DNA of 64,000 nucleotides from positions 445,371 to 509,370 of the forward strand of contig ML976670.1 in assembly GCA_010015655.1 (NCBI GenBank). The letters run 5' to 3'. The position numbers were made by a program, and so were the translations under genes. Below are positions 1 to 10,660 of the stretch, in pieces. The notes under the pieces were generated by a model. The model worked only from the letters and a program-made list of their open reading frames with translations, made no database searches and was not told the origin of the DNA. The first letter of the stretch is position 1. Every line of letters starts with the position of its first letter. The stretch is from Bimuria novae-zelandiae CBS 107.79. Its lineage: Eukaryota > Ascomycota > Dothideomycetes > Pleosporales > Didymosphaeriaceae.

Positions 1-888
1 CGGCGATGTCGTTGCCCGTGAGGACCTCACGCTGCCATGTTATGCCTGCGGCGGGCTCGGCGGTGAGGAACGCGGCCGAGGTGCTGATGAAGGATGTGGC
101 GGCTTCGCGGTAGTTTTGGTTGCCCATGTGCGCGAGGCCAGCGCAGGCGGATATGATGGGCTCCAGCTTCGTCTTCTCGTCGCCCTTGACTTGCGTAGAG
201 TCGACCTTTGCGACGTGAGACTGAACCGTAAGCCACGACTTCTGTGCTATGCTGACGAGGAGGAGACGCAGCGTCATGTCGGCGAGGTGCTTCGGCGAGG
301 TGCAGTGTTCGCGCATGCGCATGTAGGCCTTGTGTGCTTGGCTGTAGTCGCCGGTGGCGTAGTAGAAGTGGCCCATGTCTTCGTTGCCCATCTGCATGGC
401 GTGTTAGCTGAACGGGGTGTTTACATCTTCGTGCCCTCACTCACCCGTATGCTCTCTTTGATCATGTTGTTCTTATATGACTTGAGCTCGTGTTCGAGCT
501 TGTCCTTCTCCGCCTCGACCTTCTTTGTCCGCTCGGCCGCCCATGTCGTGTCTAACAATGCGGCGGGATCTTCGGGTGCAATCTGAGCGAACTCCTCCAC
601 CAAGTCGAGGTACAGCTTCACGTTCTTGCCGCGCTTTGCCTCTGCGATGGCGGTTCGATACGCGTCGACGGCCAAGTAGGTCGAATGTGAGCCGATGTGG
701 CGGAGGCGATCGGCACGTGTGAAGCCGGCATAGTTGGATATGTACGATTCGAGGTCGAACTTGGGAGGATCTAGCATCGTGAGCAGCCGTCTGGCATGTA
801 TTTACGTTCTGTAGCTACCTTTGACGACAATTATCCCCTCAGCTTTCCGCTTCTGGAAAAAGGGCGTGTCTGCGGCGTCATTAGCCAT
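1..888 (-). CDS. csn1: COP9 signalosome complex subunit 1 (CSN1), 5' part; 3' end outside the window
   Basis: CSN1 is a scaffold subunit of the COP9 signalosome, which removes NEDD8 from cullin-RING ubiquitin ligases; in fungi this affects light response and development (family knowledge). I assembled three exons: 888-819, 770-445 and 391 to the left edge. The 48- and 53-nt introns have GT..AG ends (donors GTAGCT and GTGAGT). The joined N-terminus starts MANDAADTPFFQKRK and runs into the conserved blocks KFDLESYISNYAG, HELKSYKNNMIKESIR and GNEDMGHFYYATGDY, then the helical TPR/PCI-lead region ending TWQREVLTGNDIA. The PCI domain should lie beyond the window. The start at 888 is chosen because the 70-nt first exon keeps frame across the intron. 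The close paralogue Rpn7 (26S proteasome) is the alternative, but these motifs fit CSN1 better. Confidence 0.9.
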
Positions 889-1300
889 GGTTAGAGGTGG
901 ATGTTCGGAGCGTGGAGAGTAAACGGGGAGCAGCTTCAAGCTCCCGCGTTGTTGATGCTGCCTGGCCCGCTTCCAGTGGTTGCATTAGGCGGGGGCTGAC
1001 TAAGGAAGCTATGACCTTCACTCCCACATCCACCTTCCCCCTGTCCACTAGGTGCCTGCTCTGCTGTGAACCGCTTCGACTGAGATTCGTGTCTGGATGC
1101 TCAATTCAGATTATCTAACAAGCATTTTCGCAATCACTTACAGCCACGCTGCTAGCCCGAACTTGCGCCCTGGAAGCGGCAACGAGGACGACGAGGACGA
1201 AGTTTCGCCAGTAAAAAATTCACATAATAACAGCTTTAATCTATCAAGCATTGCGGCTAGTCCTACCCGTCTGCCTAACAACTCGAAACCGCTCCACCAT
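889..1300. other. Intergenic/promoter stretch upstream of the COP9 gene
   Basis: This is 412 bp of GC-balanced sequence between the COP9 start codon and the TA target site of element A. No gene is recognisable; the short open frames here have no family likeness. It must hold all of the COP9 promoter that the transposon block has not displaced. Confidence 0.5.
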
Positions 1301-1302
1301 TA

Positions 1303-1347
1303 AGCTAGCTGACCGGGATCCTGATCACCCGGGGTTGCTGATCACCC
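1303..1347 (+). repeat. Left terminal inverted repeat of element A, with two 17-bp-spaced iterons
   Basis: The repeat starts right after TA. It carries CTGATCACCC at 1321-1330 and again at 1338-1347, a 17-bp period. The inverted partner is at 28176-28219. Confidence 0.85.
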
Positions 1348-1659
1348 ACCAAATTGGCCACCCGTTAGAAAAAATCGTGTTTATTTTATCAACCTAGTTA
1401 CAATTACTACTCTATATATAGAAATTGAAAAGTTTTAATTACTACTTTAGTTACTACTCTCTTAGCTTCTTTTTTTTACTACTTAACTATTATTTTATAA
1501 GACTAGAAGATTAGACGCCTACTTTATTAATATAATTATATTTATATCTATAAAACATTAATTTAGGTCTATATAAACTTTTTTTATAACTACTAAAGCT
1601 TAAGAGCCTTAAGTTAACTATAAAATCTTTTATTCTTTACTTTAAGCTCTACTACTTAT

Positions 1660-2010
1660 ACGTTTATATTAAATCCCTTTAGGGTAGCTGGTCTTAAAGG
1701 AGACTAAGGTTAGTTCTTAGGCAAGAGTACTATTAGGCAAGAAAAGAGTATTAACTACGTAAGCTAGTTAATAGGTTATTAATATTAAGGATAAGGTAAG
1801 GTTATAATTAAATTAATAAAAGCCTAAGTTAAATCTAAATAATAGATTAGTAGATAGGTTAAACACGAAGATAAAAGGTTTATCTTCGATATTTCTATAT
1901 ACAAGTCCTAGGCTGCTCGCTGGCGAGCGCTCTCTAGAGAGTAGTCACATGACTTCATAAGCGCTGACAACGCGGTAAGCGAAGACAGGGGTGTCTTTAC
2001 GTATACGCGC
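1660..2010 (-). repeat. Divergent LTR-like sequence, inverted copy of the one at 7460-9965
   Basis: By eye, the stretch from about 1670 to 2000 aligns with the reverse complement of 9965-9779 followed by 7677-7460. Many differences are C/T or G/A. Shared marks are GGGTAGCTGGTC, a TATATACA box and a GTCAC(A/G)TGAC palindrome. These are typical promoter parts of an LTR. The edges and family are not resolved. Confidence 0.45.
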
Positions 2011-2328
2011 TGTAACTAAGTATAAAATAGTTTACTATCCTTATATTAGATCGTGGATCCTAATAGTTTATAAGTATAATTACTTTACCTACTTTATAAA
2101 AGAGTTAATAAGCCTTATAACTTACTTTCTTATCTTTATAAAGCTTTTATTAAGCTACGTAAAGATTATAAGAGCTATAAGTAGTCAAGAAATAGCTCTT
2201 AGTATATAATTAAAATTATTTTTTAGTATAGTAGCGTAATAGGCCTTTAAATTACTTAAGATAAGTTAATTACTGTTAAGATCTGAACATGTATGGAACA
2301 AGGAGGGCCAACGGGCCTCCAGTGGGGG
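2011..2328. other. AT-rich degraded sequence ending in the GGGGG target site
   Basis: This is RIP-like sequence without a recognisable product, then a short GC-rich tail (2300-2328). The tail ends in GGGGG (2324-2328), the left copy of the 5-bp duplication made by the Copia element. Confidence 0.4.
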
Positions 2329-2496
2329 TGTCAGATAGAACGAGTGCGTTGAGGTCGGATCTGCACAATCGAGCAGGGACCATAGCGCTTATTGTACTAG
2401 CCCAGGGGTTAAAACCAACCTAACAGAGTTAACAGAGAACAAGACATAATTATTACTAATTATTATACCTTATCGCACGCAAGCATCTTATCTAAT
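2329..2496 (+). repeat. 5' LTR of Copia element A
   Basis: This 168-bp LTR begins TGTCAGATAG. It ends CTAATA, a C-to-T and G-to-A derivative of CTGACA in the other LTR. Confidence 0.85.
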
Positions 2497-5400
2497 AATT
2501 AAGAGTCTTACTACCTTAATTAATACGAAATAGCGTAGCAACCTTACCGCGATCCTATAGTAACGCTAAGAGATTACACTAACTACACGGGATGGATAAC
2601 GTAGCTATAAGCTAGATGCGTTGTTTATAATATCTAGGACAAAGTCAATCTAACGGCAACTATCCCGTTAATAACGAAACTAGTAGCTATTAGAGCCCTA
2701 ATAATCGCTAGATACGCAACAGCCGCGAACGTCGAAATCCTAATAAGACAGACTAAACTATTAGCAGCAGGACAAAAGGCGTTTAAGGAAGATCTTAAAT
2801 ACTATAAGATCCTCGTTGAACAATACAAGAACGATAGACACGAGTACGAGAAGGAATAAGCAAGCCTCCAACACATCGTGGCCTTTATCTAGTTAACTAT
2901 ATCGCTATACCTATTGCGCACGTGCTGCCTTCCAGAGAAGTTACTACGCTAATAGATTACTAACCTAAAGTTAACGGTTAGAGTTAATAAATAAATCGAA
3001 CAAGAATAAGCCCGCGATCAATACCTCGCCTTACTTAGACTAATAAGAAGCGCGTCGCAATGGGACATATAGCTAGCTAAGTATAACTAAGTAGCTACTA
3101 AGGCAAAGACATATCGAGTCGCCGAACTATTATAATTAAATGTGATTACAAAAGACTTCTTAGTAGCTATAAACAAAGTTGCTCCTATATAGTCTATAAA
3201 CTTTTAAGATAATAGTCGATTTGTAGCTAGCATAAGCTGGAAGGAGATAATAAAACGCTTTTAAGAACATATAATAATAAACTATCCCCTTAGATTAGGG
3301 AAACATAAAGCAGCCTTTATATCTAATAATATATTATATCTCGCTAAAGGTGGTGTAACTACCTAGAGTAATAGCAGGGACGCCTCCTATGCTAAAAGCG
3401 CGCTATCTAATAAAAACTAGGGCAGACCCTGTAATTAACGTATAGCTAGCAAAAATGCTAAGCTTAAGCGGCCTTTAGATTAAGAGCTAGCTATAACAGC
3501 GGGAGCAAAATGCCCTGCCTATAGACAACACTATAGTATTAGGGATTACTATTATATTAACCTAGACCAAGCTCCTAAATAGTGGAAACTAAATAAGACT
3601 ATAAGCGAGCTTATTAAATTTAAGCGTAAGAATAACGCAACGTTCTAAGGGCTAATTCGTGGATAGAGTAGAACCTAATTATAAACGCTAATTCTTAAAT
3701 AATTATATACTCTAACGCTAGAGATCCCTAACGAGTAATTAGAGGGGCAGAGAATATTAAAAATTAACGCCGCGTTTACCTTAGCGCCTATTAGGACAGA
3801 AATTAATAACTACCTATTAAAGCGATTATTTATCCTTGACTTAGGATTAACCTGCTATATTACGAACAACCCCAACCGCATCTATAACTTCCGTCCTCCT
3901 ATGCCTAGAGACTACATATGGGCTAGGAATACGAAGATATGGATAAAAGGATATAGCTCTATTAATCTAACCTTAAAAAGTTAGTCTAGAATAACCAAAT
4001 TAGTCTTACACGACGTGGCTATCTGCCCTAACCTACTATGTAGTCTAGTCTTTTTTCGACTACTAAGATAGAGAGAAATCTAGTAGGATACGTAAATAGA
4101 CCTAACTACTCTAAGAGGACTAGATAACATAATTATTAGGAATCTTACCAAGATCTATAGCTAGTAGGTACTCGAGTATAACCTACTACTACCTGCCTTA
4201 TATCATGCACGCAAGATCACCTCCCAAATAAAAAGAGCACTATAAAGAGCGTTAGCCATGCTCTAGCACAAGAGACTAGGATACCCTAGACTAGTAGCGA
4301 TTAAGCACCTAGTGTAGCAAGCTAAGGGGGTGCGCGTGAAAGGGATTACGATAGTTAAGTGTAACTCCTATAGCAAAGCAAAATCAAAACGACAGATTAG
4401 CCACGCGCCACGGATCAACACTAAAGGACCTGGAGAGAGGCTAACTATCAATTTCTATACATACAAAACGCAAAGCGTTACCAAAGAAAAGAGCTAAATA
4501 TTAATTACTAATAAATTCTTAGGACTATAATAGGACTTTTACTTCAAAGATAATAGAACGGCGAAATTAATTATTAAGATCCTTTTAACCTTCCTCCTAT
4601 TCCTTAAGAACCACTATAACATAACAGTTAAGACTATTAAGGCAGACAATGAAATTACTATAGTTAAATTAGAAGTAGAACGTTAGTTAGCAACCTAAGG
4701 AATTATTATTAAGCCTTTAGCCCCAGACACCTAAGCTTAAAACAGAGGTGCCAAATGCTTAGGGGGTGTAAACAAAGAGAAATCACGCGTAATGCGACTC
4801 AACGCTAACCTATCTTAGGAACTATAGCCTAAAGTTACAAGGGCTGCAGTATATCTCTATAATTAAATACTAAATTACGCGAATAACTAGAAGACGCTAT
4901 ATAAGATATTCTTTACACGAGTCGCGTTTAGTAATAGGATTATAACTTTACTACGGAAACCTAATCTCGCCCACCTAAAGGCGTATGGCTGCAAAGCCTT
5001 TGCGATAACTAACAACACTTACTAAGGCAAATCACGTTTGCAACGCCTTAATCCAAAAGCTTAGATTAGCTATCTTGTTAGATACTAATCCTTAAATATC
5101 TATCGCATTTAGATACCATCACTCGCTAAGGTGATTAGCACTCGAGACGTTGTCTTTAACGAGTAGTCTATATTTAATAGAAAGACTAAAGATCTAATAG
5201 ACAACCTCATGCACAACACGCTAGAAGAAATAGCTACGTATATAAGGACTATTAAACTACTAACTCCTATTTAGTAACTAGAAACGGAGTCCTTCTATAA
5301 GGATAAGGCCGCTAAGGACTTTCCAGACTATTAAGGCGAAGTAGACCCGCCAGGCTACTATTAAGGGAGGAAAATTAGAGACAGTTACCTAACTTTTCTA

Positions 5401-7285
5401 TCTATACTACTACCTGCAGCATTGCTTGCTCAGTTAATAGCTAGAAATAAATCTAAAGTAACATAACATAGGTCGCCTAAGACTACCCCTTGGGCAGCAG
5501 CCTTCATGGCGGGAACCTAAGCTGGCCACGTTAAGAAATATAGAGGGGATATTATAGATAAGGCAAAGATAATAAGAATGCTTGCTAAAGGCTTAAAGCC
5601 CTATTAAAGTTAACTCCTACCTCTGCTAACGTGCCGTACCAAGCTTAAGGACCACCTAATAGGTAAACTATTTAAAGAAGTAAAACAGGCCCATCTTGCA
5701 AGCTATTAATAAATGAAATTATAGTTAGAGATACTAATAAAGAAGATTAAGTTAATAGGATAATAGATCCTTAACTATATGTAGGTATACACCTATAAAC
5801 TTAATAAGCACTATCGCTTGCTAAAGTGCAAGGCGCGACTAGTCGTCTGTGGCGATTAATAACGGAACATTACCTCGCAGGACACTTACGTAGCCACGCT
5901 CGCCAGCCAGTTATTCCGAATGCTAATAGTAATTGCAGCCTACCACGACTTAGAGCTCAAATAATACGACGTCACGAACGCCTTTGTCCATGTAACGATG
6001 GATTAAGAAGTATACATGAGAATGCCCCACGGCTATCGAAAACCTAGAACGATCCTCTAAGTCAACAAGGCTCTGTATAGTCTACGGATCTCACCACTCC
6101 TCTGGTAGAGAGAATTTACTATAACACTTAAAGCTCTTGACTTCTAAACTGTGCCTTACGAGCTATGCTGCCTTATTAAAGACAGAATTATTATCTTCTT
6201 CTACGTTAATAATATTATAGTAGCGTATCACAAGTAGAAAGAGCAAGAAGCCTAGTAAATAATTAAGCGCCTACGGGAGAAATATATCTTTACTAGAGGA
6301 AATAACCTTTAGTAGTTTCTTAGCATAGAGGTTATTAGGGACTAAAGTTACTAGAAGATCTAACTCTCTTAAGCCGCATACGTAGAGAAGATTAGTTAAC
6401 TAGTTAATAGGAAAAATATCCGTTACGATACCCTAATAGCCGCTACTAAGTTAAAGCCTTAAACAGGCTTGGCAACACCCTTAAAAATTAATAAATACTA
6501 ACGCAAAATCGGATTACTTCTATTTATAGTAGTAATAACCTAACTAGACATCGCCTTTGCAACCTTAAGGCTGGCTTAGTTCCTGTCAAATCCGGGCTCC
6601 GAACATCACAATGCCGCTAATTAAGTACTACTATACTTGTCTAGCACCAGATAGAGAGCACTGCAACTTAGAGGGGGTAACTACCTTTAAGTAGCTAGCG
6701 ATGCTTTATTTGCTAATAACATACTAGACAGAAAGAGCTCGCAAGGATACGCTATTAAGCTATTTAATAGACTTATTGCCTAGAGAGTAAACAAACAAGA
6801 CACTGTTATAATTTTAATAACTAAAGCAGAGCTTCTCGCCTTATTATAAGTAGCTAAAGAAGTAATCTTTATTTCACGACTATTAGACGAACTGCAGATT
6901 AAACTACTTTCATTGTTAATTACTATCTAATGCGATAATAAGTAAACTATTCGACTGGTGACTAAGGAGATATCCAAGCTCCAGACTAAACTACGACACG
7001 TCGACATTTATAATTACTGGCTAAGACAGGAAGTCTCTACTAGAAAGATAAAGGTAGAGTACGTGTAATTAGCAGATATAATCGCCGACGGCTTTACAAA
7101 GGTCCTCTTAGTTAACAAGTAGGAAAGGTTCCTAACTTAACTTAGACTAGTAGAAGTAGAGAGACCTAAGGTAATAAATAAAGCGCCTCTTAAGAAGATT
7201 TAGAAATAACTTAAAGACCTCGCGCTTGTATAATAAGAAACTATAATATAATCTAGCCTGCAAGAATTTCTAAGCTAAGGGGGTG
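2497..7285 (+). pseudogene. Copia gag-pol polyprotein relic
   Basis: Recognisable blocks, reading through stops: an integrase segment with TIKADNEIT near 4640, and a downstream integrase block (HLKAYGCKAFAITN) near 4975. Reverse transcriptase starts near 5820 (LKCKARLVVCGD, then YDVTNAFVHVTMD). It has YVNN at about 6202-6213 where Ty1/copia has the catalytic YVDD, the change expected from GAC/GAT to AAC/AAT. An RNase H tail (LADIIADGFTKVL) lies near 7070. Most stops are TAG or TAA at Q or W positions. No functional product is possible. Confidence 0.85.
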
Positions 7286-7454
7286 TGTTAGATAGAACAA
7301 GTGCGTTAAGGTCGGATCTACACAATCGAGCAGGGACTACAGCGCTTATCGTACTAGCCCAGGGGTTAAAACCAACCCAACAGAGTTAACAGAGAACAAG
7401 ACATAATTATCACCAATCATCATACCTTATCGCACGCAAGCATCTTATCTGACA
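7286..7454 (+). repeat. 3' LTR of Copia element A
   Basis: This 169-bp direct copy of 2329-2496 begins TGTTAGATAG and ends CTGACA. The GGGGG duplication follows. Confidence 0.85.
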
Positions 7455-7459
7455 GGGGG

Positions 7460-7677
7460 TGACACTCGGCGGGGTCGCGTAACCGAGGTCACGTGACGTA
7501 CCATCCAAGCCAAGACATACCATCCTGCCAAGATCGTGGAAGGCGTGCCACCCATGGACGGCACTGCCATCCAGCGAAACCCAGGGATGGCAGAAAGAGA
7601 GGCGGACGGTAATGTTCACACCTTGTGTATATAACCTAACACGAATACCCTTATGGTATCCGTGTTCAACCTGTTTA
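7460..7677 (+). repeat. LTR-like sequence, left piece, interrupted by transposon D
   Basis: GC-rich, not visibly RIP-mutated. It starts TGACACTCGG, has a GTCACGTGAC palindrome near 7490 and a TATA-like TGTATATAACC at 7626-7636. It continues on the other side of element D at 9779-9965. A divergent inverted copy lies at 1660-2010. I read it as an LTR remnant of an unassigned retroelement; the end of the LTR is not certain. Confidence 0.45.
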
Positions 7678-7725
7678 CTGTGATTCCCCACCTGGCGCAC
7701 GGTCCCCACCTGACGCACGATTTTG
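7678..7725 (+). repeat. Left terminal inverted repeat of element D
   Basis: 48 bp. It contains TCCCCACCTGGCGCACG at 7685 and TCCCCACCTGACGCACG at 7703, an 18-bp period. Confidence 0.95.
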
Positions 7726-7767
7726 CAAAACTCCACCACCTCATTGCAACCCTCTACACAACCAAAT

Positions 7768-9618
7768 ATGGCCCAAATCGATGCCGCGCTTCAATATTTG
7801 AGTACTCTGGACATGTCCGAAAAGCCCAATTATACGCAGATCGCCAAATTATATGGTGTTGAGCGCTCAACGCTGTCGCGCCGCCATCGCGGGGTGCAGG
7901 GCAGCCGTGACGTGACAACCGACATGTCGCGTCTCCTCAACACCACGCAGGAATCCGAGCTCATACAATATATAGATCGCCTTACAGGACGTGGATTACC
8001 CCCTTCGAAGGAGATGATACGAAATTTTGCATCAGAAATAGCTGGGAAGCCTGCTGGCAAACACTGGGTTGATAGATTTATCAAACGCCACGATATCGAT
8101 CTTCTAGCCAGATGGGCATCCGGCATTGACTCCCAACGCAAGCGCGCTGATTCTGCCTTTAAATACGCCCTGTATTTTAAGCTTTTAGGCAACAAAATAC
8201 AGCAATACGACGTGGAGACGCGCAATATATACAATATGGATGAGAAGGGCTTCTTGATTGGTGTGCTGGCAAAAATGAAGCCGGTCTTCTCCCGACGGTG
8301 GTATGAGGCCGGAGGAATCAAACAAATGCTCCAAGACGGCAATCGCGAGTGGATTACGACGCTAGCATGTATTTGCGCCGACGGCAGCGCTCTTACGCCC
8401 GCCATCATCTATCAAGCGCTCTCCACCAATATACAAGATACCTGGTTACAGGATTTTGACGATTCCAAAGACCAGGCCTTCTTCGCGGTATCACCAAGCG
8501 GATGGACGAACCACGCTCTAGGCCTAGCATGGCTCAAACAGGTATTTGATAGGGAGACTAAGGCAAAAGCTCGTCGCTCATATCGATTACTTATACTTGA
8601 TGGGCATGGATCGCATGTCACGATGGAGTTTATTGACTTCTGCGATAAAAATAAGATCCTCCTGGCCATATACCCCCCACATTCGACCCATACGCTTCAG
8701 CCCCTCGATGTAGCCATGTTCCGCCCCCTTAGCGGCGCCTACTCCGCCCTGCTCTCCGATTTCATTTACAACAGCGAGGGCCTTACACGTATAACAAAGA
8801 GGGACTTCTGGGGCATGTTCAAAGAGGCCTGGGGGCAAACGTTTATACAAAGTACGATCCTTAGCGCCTTTAAGGCCACTGGGTTATCGCCCTTCATGCC
8901 AGATGTTATACTCAAGAAATTCAACCTTGAGGATGCTGAGCGGCCATCTTCCTCAGATAGCAGCTCCTCTGTGCTTAGCGCCAGCGATTGGCGTAAAATT
9001 GAGAGGCTTCTGCGCAAGGTTGTGAGCGATATACAGGATCAGAAGACCCGGCAGCTATCCTCCACTATCCACTCGATTTCTGTACGCAATACGCTTCTAG
9101 AGCTTGAAAATAAGCGCCTTAGGCATGCGCTGACCCAGAAGAAACGCCCTACACAGGGCAAGGCCCTACTGCTTGAGGCACCCCCGCAATATGATGGCGG
9201 AGCGATATTTTGGTCCCCCACAAAGGTACGAGAGGCCCGCCAACGCCAGGAGCAGAAGGATGCCCAAACAAAGGCCAAGGAGCAAGAGAAGGAGCAGAAG
9301 AAGGCCCTACGGGAGGCACGCAAGCGTACGCAGGGCCTACACCAGGATGTCAGCGCCCGAGGGGCCCTCGATGAGCCCCCTGATCACGCGCCTCAAAGCA
9401 ACCAAAGTACAGGGCCCCAGGGCAACCATAGGGCTCCTCCGCCAGCCCAAAACACCTCTACGATTGCGCGCAAAGGCAAGGGGAAGCTTATTTTGCCCTC
9501 ATCAATTGATGAGGAGGATGCTGAGTATGATTTATCATGTATACAACCTGTAGGCGCTACACCAGCCCGATCGCGCCGGGAGCGCCCTGTGCGGCCCCCC
9601 AAGCGCTTCCTCCAATAA
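7768..9618 (+). CDS. Pogo/Fot1 (DDE_1 superfamily) transposase of element D
   Basis: This enzyme should cut and paste element D by binding its termini and inserting at TA (family knowledge). With the start at 7768 the protein has 616 residues. The open frame extends upstream to 7723, but 7768 is preferred: the context ACCAAATATGG matches the start of element F (ACCAATATGG), and the proteins align from there. Order of parts: psq-type helix-turn-helix (about 5-45, with YGVERSTLSRRHRGV); CENP-B/Tc5-type helix-turn-helix (about 60-115); DDE_1 core with D158 (YNMDEKGF), D278 (LLILDGHGSH) and D314 (THTLQPLDV), a DD35D spacing; then a charged, probably coiled-coil C-terminus. All three catalytic aspartates are present. 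There is no intron. Confidence 0.95.
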   Translation: MAQIDAALQYLSTLDMSEKPNYTQIAKLYGVERSTLSRRHRGVQGSRDVTTDMSRLLNTTQESELIQYIDRLTGRGLPPSKEMIRNFASEIAGKPAGKHWVDRFIKRHDIDLLARWASGIDSQRKRADSAFKYALYFKLLGNKIQQYDVETRNIYNMDEKGFLIGVLAKMKPVFSRRWYEAGGIKQMLQDGNREWITTLACICADGSALTPAIIYQALSTNIQDTWLQDFDDSKDQAFFAVSPSGWTNHALGLAWLKQVFDRETKAKARRSYRLLILDGHGSHVTMEFIDFCDKNKILLAIYPPHSTHTLQPLDVAMFRPLSGAYSALLSDFIYNSEGLTRITKRDFWGMFKEAWGQTFIQSTILSAFKATGLSPFMPDVILKKFNLEDAERPSSSDSSSSVLSASDWRKIERLLRKVVSDIQDQKTRQLSSTIHSISVRNTLLELENKRLRHALTQKKRPTQGKALLLEAPPQYDGGAIFWSPTKVREARQRQEQKDAQTKAKEQEKEQKKALREARKRTQGLHQDVSARGALDEPPDHAPQSNQSTGPQGNHRAPPPAQNTSTIARKGKGKLILPSSIDEEDAEYDLSCIQPVGATPARSRRERPVRPPKRFLQ

Positions 9619-9730
9619 ATACACCTTTTTACAAAGTTTTAAGCCTTCCTGCAGTACTCCACCAAAAAATCCGACCTGTATACGATATGTATAGCCCTGT
9701 ACAGCCTAAAATCAATGGGCGCGTACAGGC

Positions 9731-9778
9731 CAAAATCGTGCGTCAGGTGGGGACCGTGCGCCAGGTGGGGAATCACAG
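9731..9778 (-). repeat. Right terminal inverted repeat of element D
   Basis: Exact reverse complement of 7678-7725, followed by TA at 9779-9780. Confidence 0.95.
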
Positions 9779-9965
9779 TATCAATCTATCGTTTGGATCT
9801 GAATAAGCAACCTTGTTGATTTGATTGTGCTATACCCACCTTTGATACTAACACCCTAGTGACAAGCGCAAGCTATCACTACGACCCTCTCCCGTCCTAC
9901 TATAGTATTCCTGCCCGAGAACCAACCTTAGCCCCTTAGGGACCAGCTACCCCTTTGGGATCTTA
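9779..9965 (+). repeat. LTR-like sequence, right piece
   Basis: Continuation of 7460-7677 after removal of element D and one TA. Its last about 75 bp match the reverse complement of 1670-1750 through GGGTAGCTGGTC. Downstream, RIP-degraded element A sequence resumes. Confidence 0.45.
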
Positions 9966-10499
9966 ACAATTACCTACTTAATATTTAATAAATAAATACT
10001 TATAGTAGCTTATTTTACTTATATAACTCTTCTAGTAATTACTTTCTCTCTAGCTACATAGTAGGTAAAGATAAAATATTTCTTTTTAATAAGTGCTACG
10101 TTATCCAGTGATGTTCACGGATGGATTGGATATCCATCCATGCAAAATCCACAAAATCCATGGAAATCTAATCCATCCGTTTTAAGCTTATTATGTTTTA
10201 CTATTGGACGCTATAGATGTCGCAAAAGCTTATTCTAGCGTTTAGTATTAAGTATATCTATCTTAATAGCTATTTTAGTATTAAAAATCGTTACTTTAGC
10301 CACGCAGGCGCTCGAACTAGATAATATATTAATACCCTATTAATAATATAGCAGAAATAGATTAATAAAGTGCCTTAGTATTTTAATATAGGAGAAAAGA
10401 GTACTATAAAAAATAGCGCGTAAAGTTCTAGTCTAATATCTCCTTATCTATATTATCTAATTCGTCTAAGTCCTCTATAGAGTTATTACTAATTTTAAT

Positions 10500-10660
10500 T
10501 AATCCTGCCCTCTCCTATAAAGCCATACACTCGTGATGCCCTATAATATTGTTACTAAGACGATTACAGGGCTTCGTAATAAGGTTACCTGCGCCGCTGA
10601 AAGCTCTCTTAGGTCCATCGCTTATAGGCATGGCAGAAAGTACGTTAAGAGCTATTTAAG
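10500..10660 (-). pseudogene. C-terminal dimerisation region of the hAT element 1 transposase
   Basis: The minus strand reads VLSAMPISDGPKRAFSGAGN and then RLSNNIIGHHECMAL. This is a hAT family C-terminal dimerisation block (usual form APSERxFSxAG...R..L). The rest of the transposase should lie at 10660-12009, 24034-24906 and 26537-27100, in pieces separated by insertions, with many stops. Confidence 0.75.

Larger units (their letters stand above)
2329..7454 (+). mobile_element. Copia element A: full-length Ty1/copia LTR retrotransposon, RIP-degraded
   Basis: Two direct LTRs (2329-2496 and 7286-7454) start TGT(C/T)AGATAGAAC and end CTGACA or its mutated form CTAATA. They are flanked by identical GGGGG (2324-2328 and 7455-7459). 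A purine tract (CTAAGGGGGTG) precedes the 3' LTR. LTR differences are mostly C/T or G/A transitions. Internal coding runs left to right in Copia order (gag, integrase, reverse transcriptase, RNase H) but is broken by many TAG/TAA codons. The element inserted at the edge of the LTR-like sequence that continues at 7460. Confidence 0.9.
7678..9778 (+). mobile_element. Element D: intact pogo/Fot1-type DNA transposon
   Basis: Length 2101 bp. The 48-bp terminal inverted repeats (7678-7725 and 9731-9778) are perfect reverse complements and are flanked by TA (7676-7677 and 9779-9780). It holds one open transposase gene and shows no RIP signature, unlike nearly all surrounding DNA. Perfect termini, a target duplication and an unbroken transposase indicate a recent insertion and possible activity. 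Confidence 0.95.

Noticed and set aside
1991..2209. 72-codon forward frame with hydrophobic residues
   Set aside because: Composition (I, Y, L, K) is that of any frame in AT-rich RIP DNA.
5826..6047. 73-codon forward frame in Copia element A
   Set aside because: It is out of frame with the reverse transcriptase reading through the same bases.
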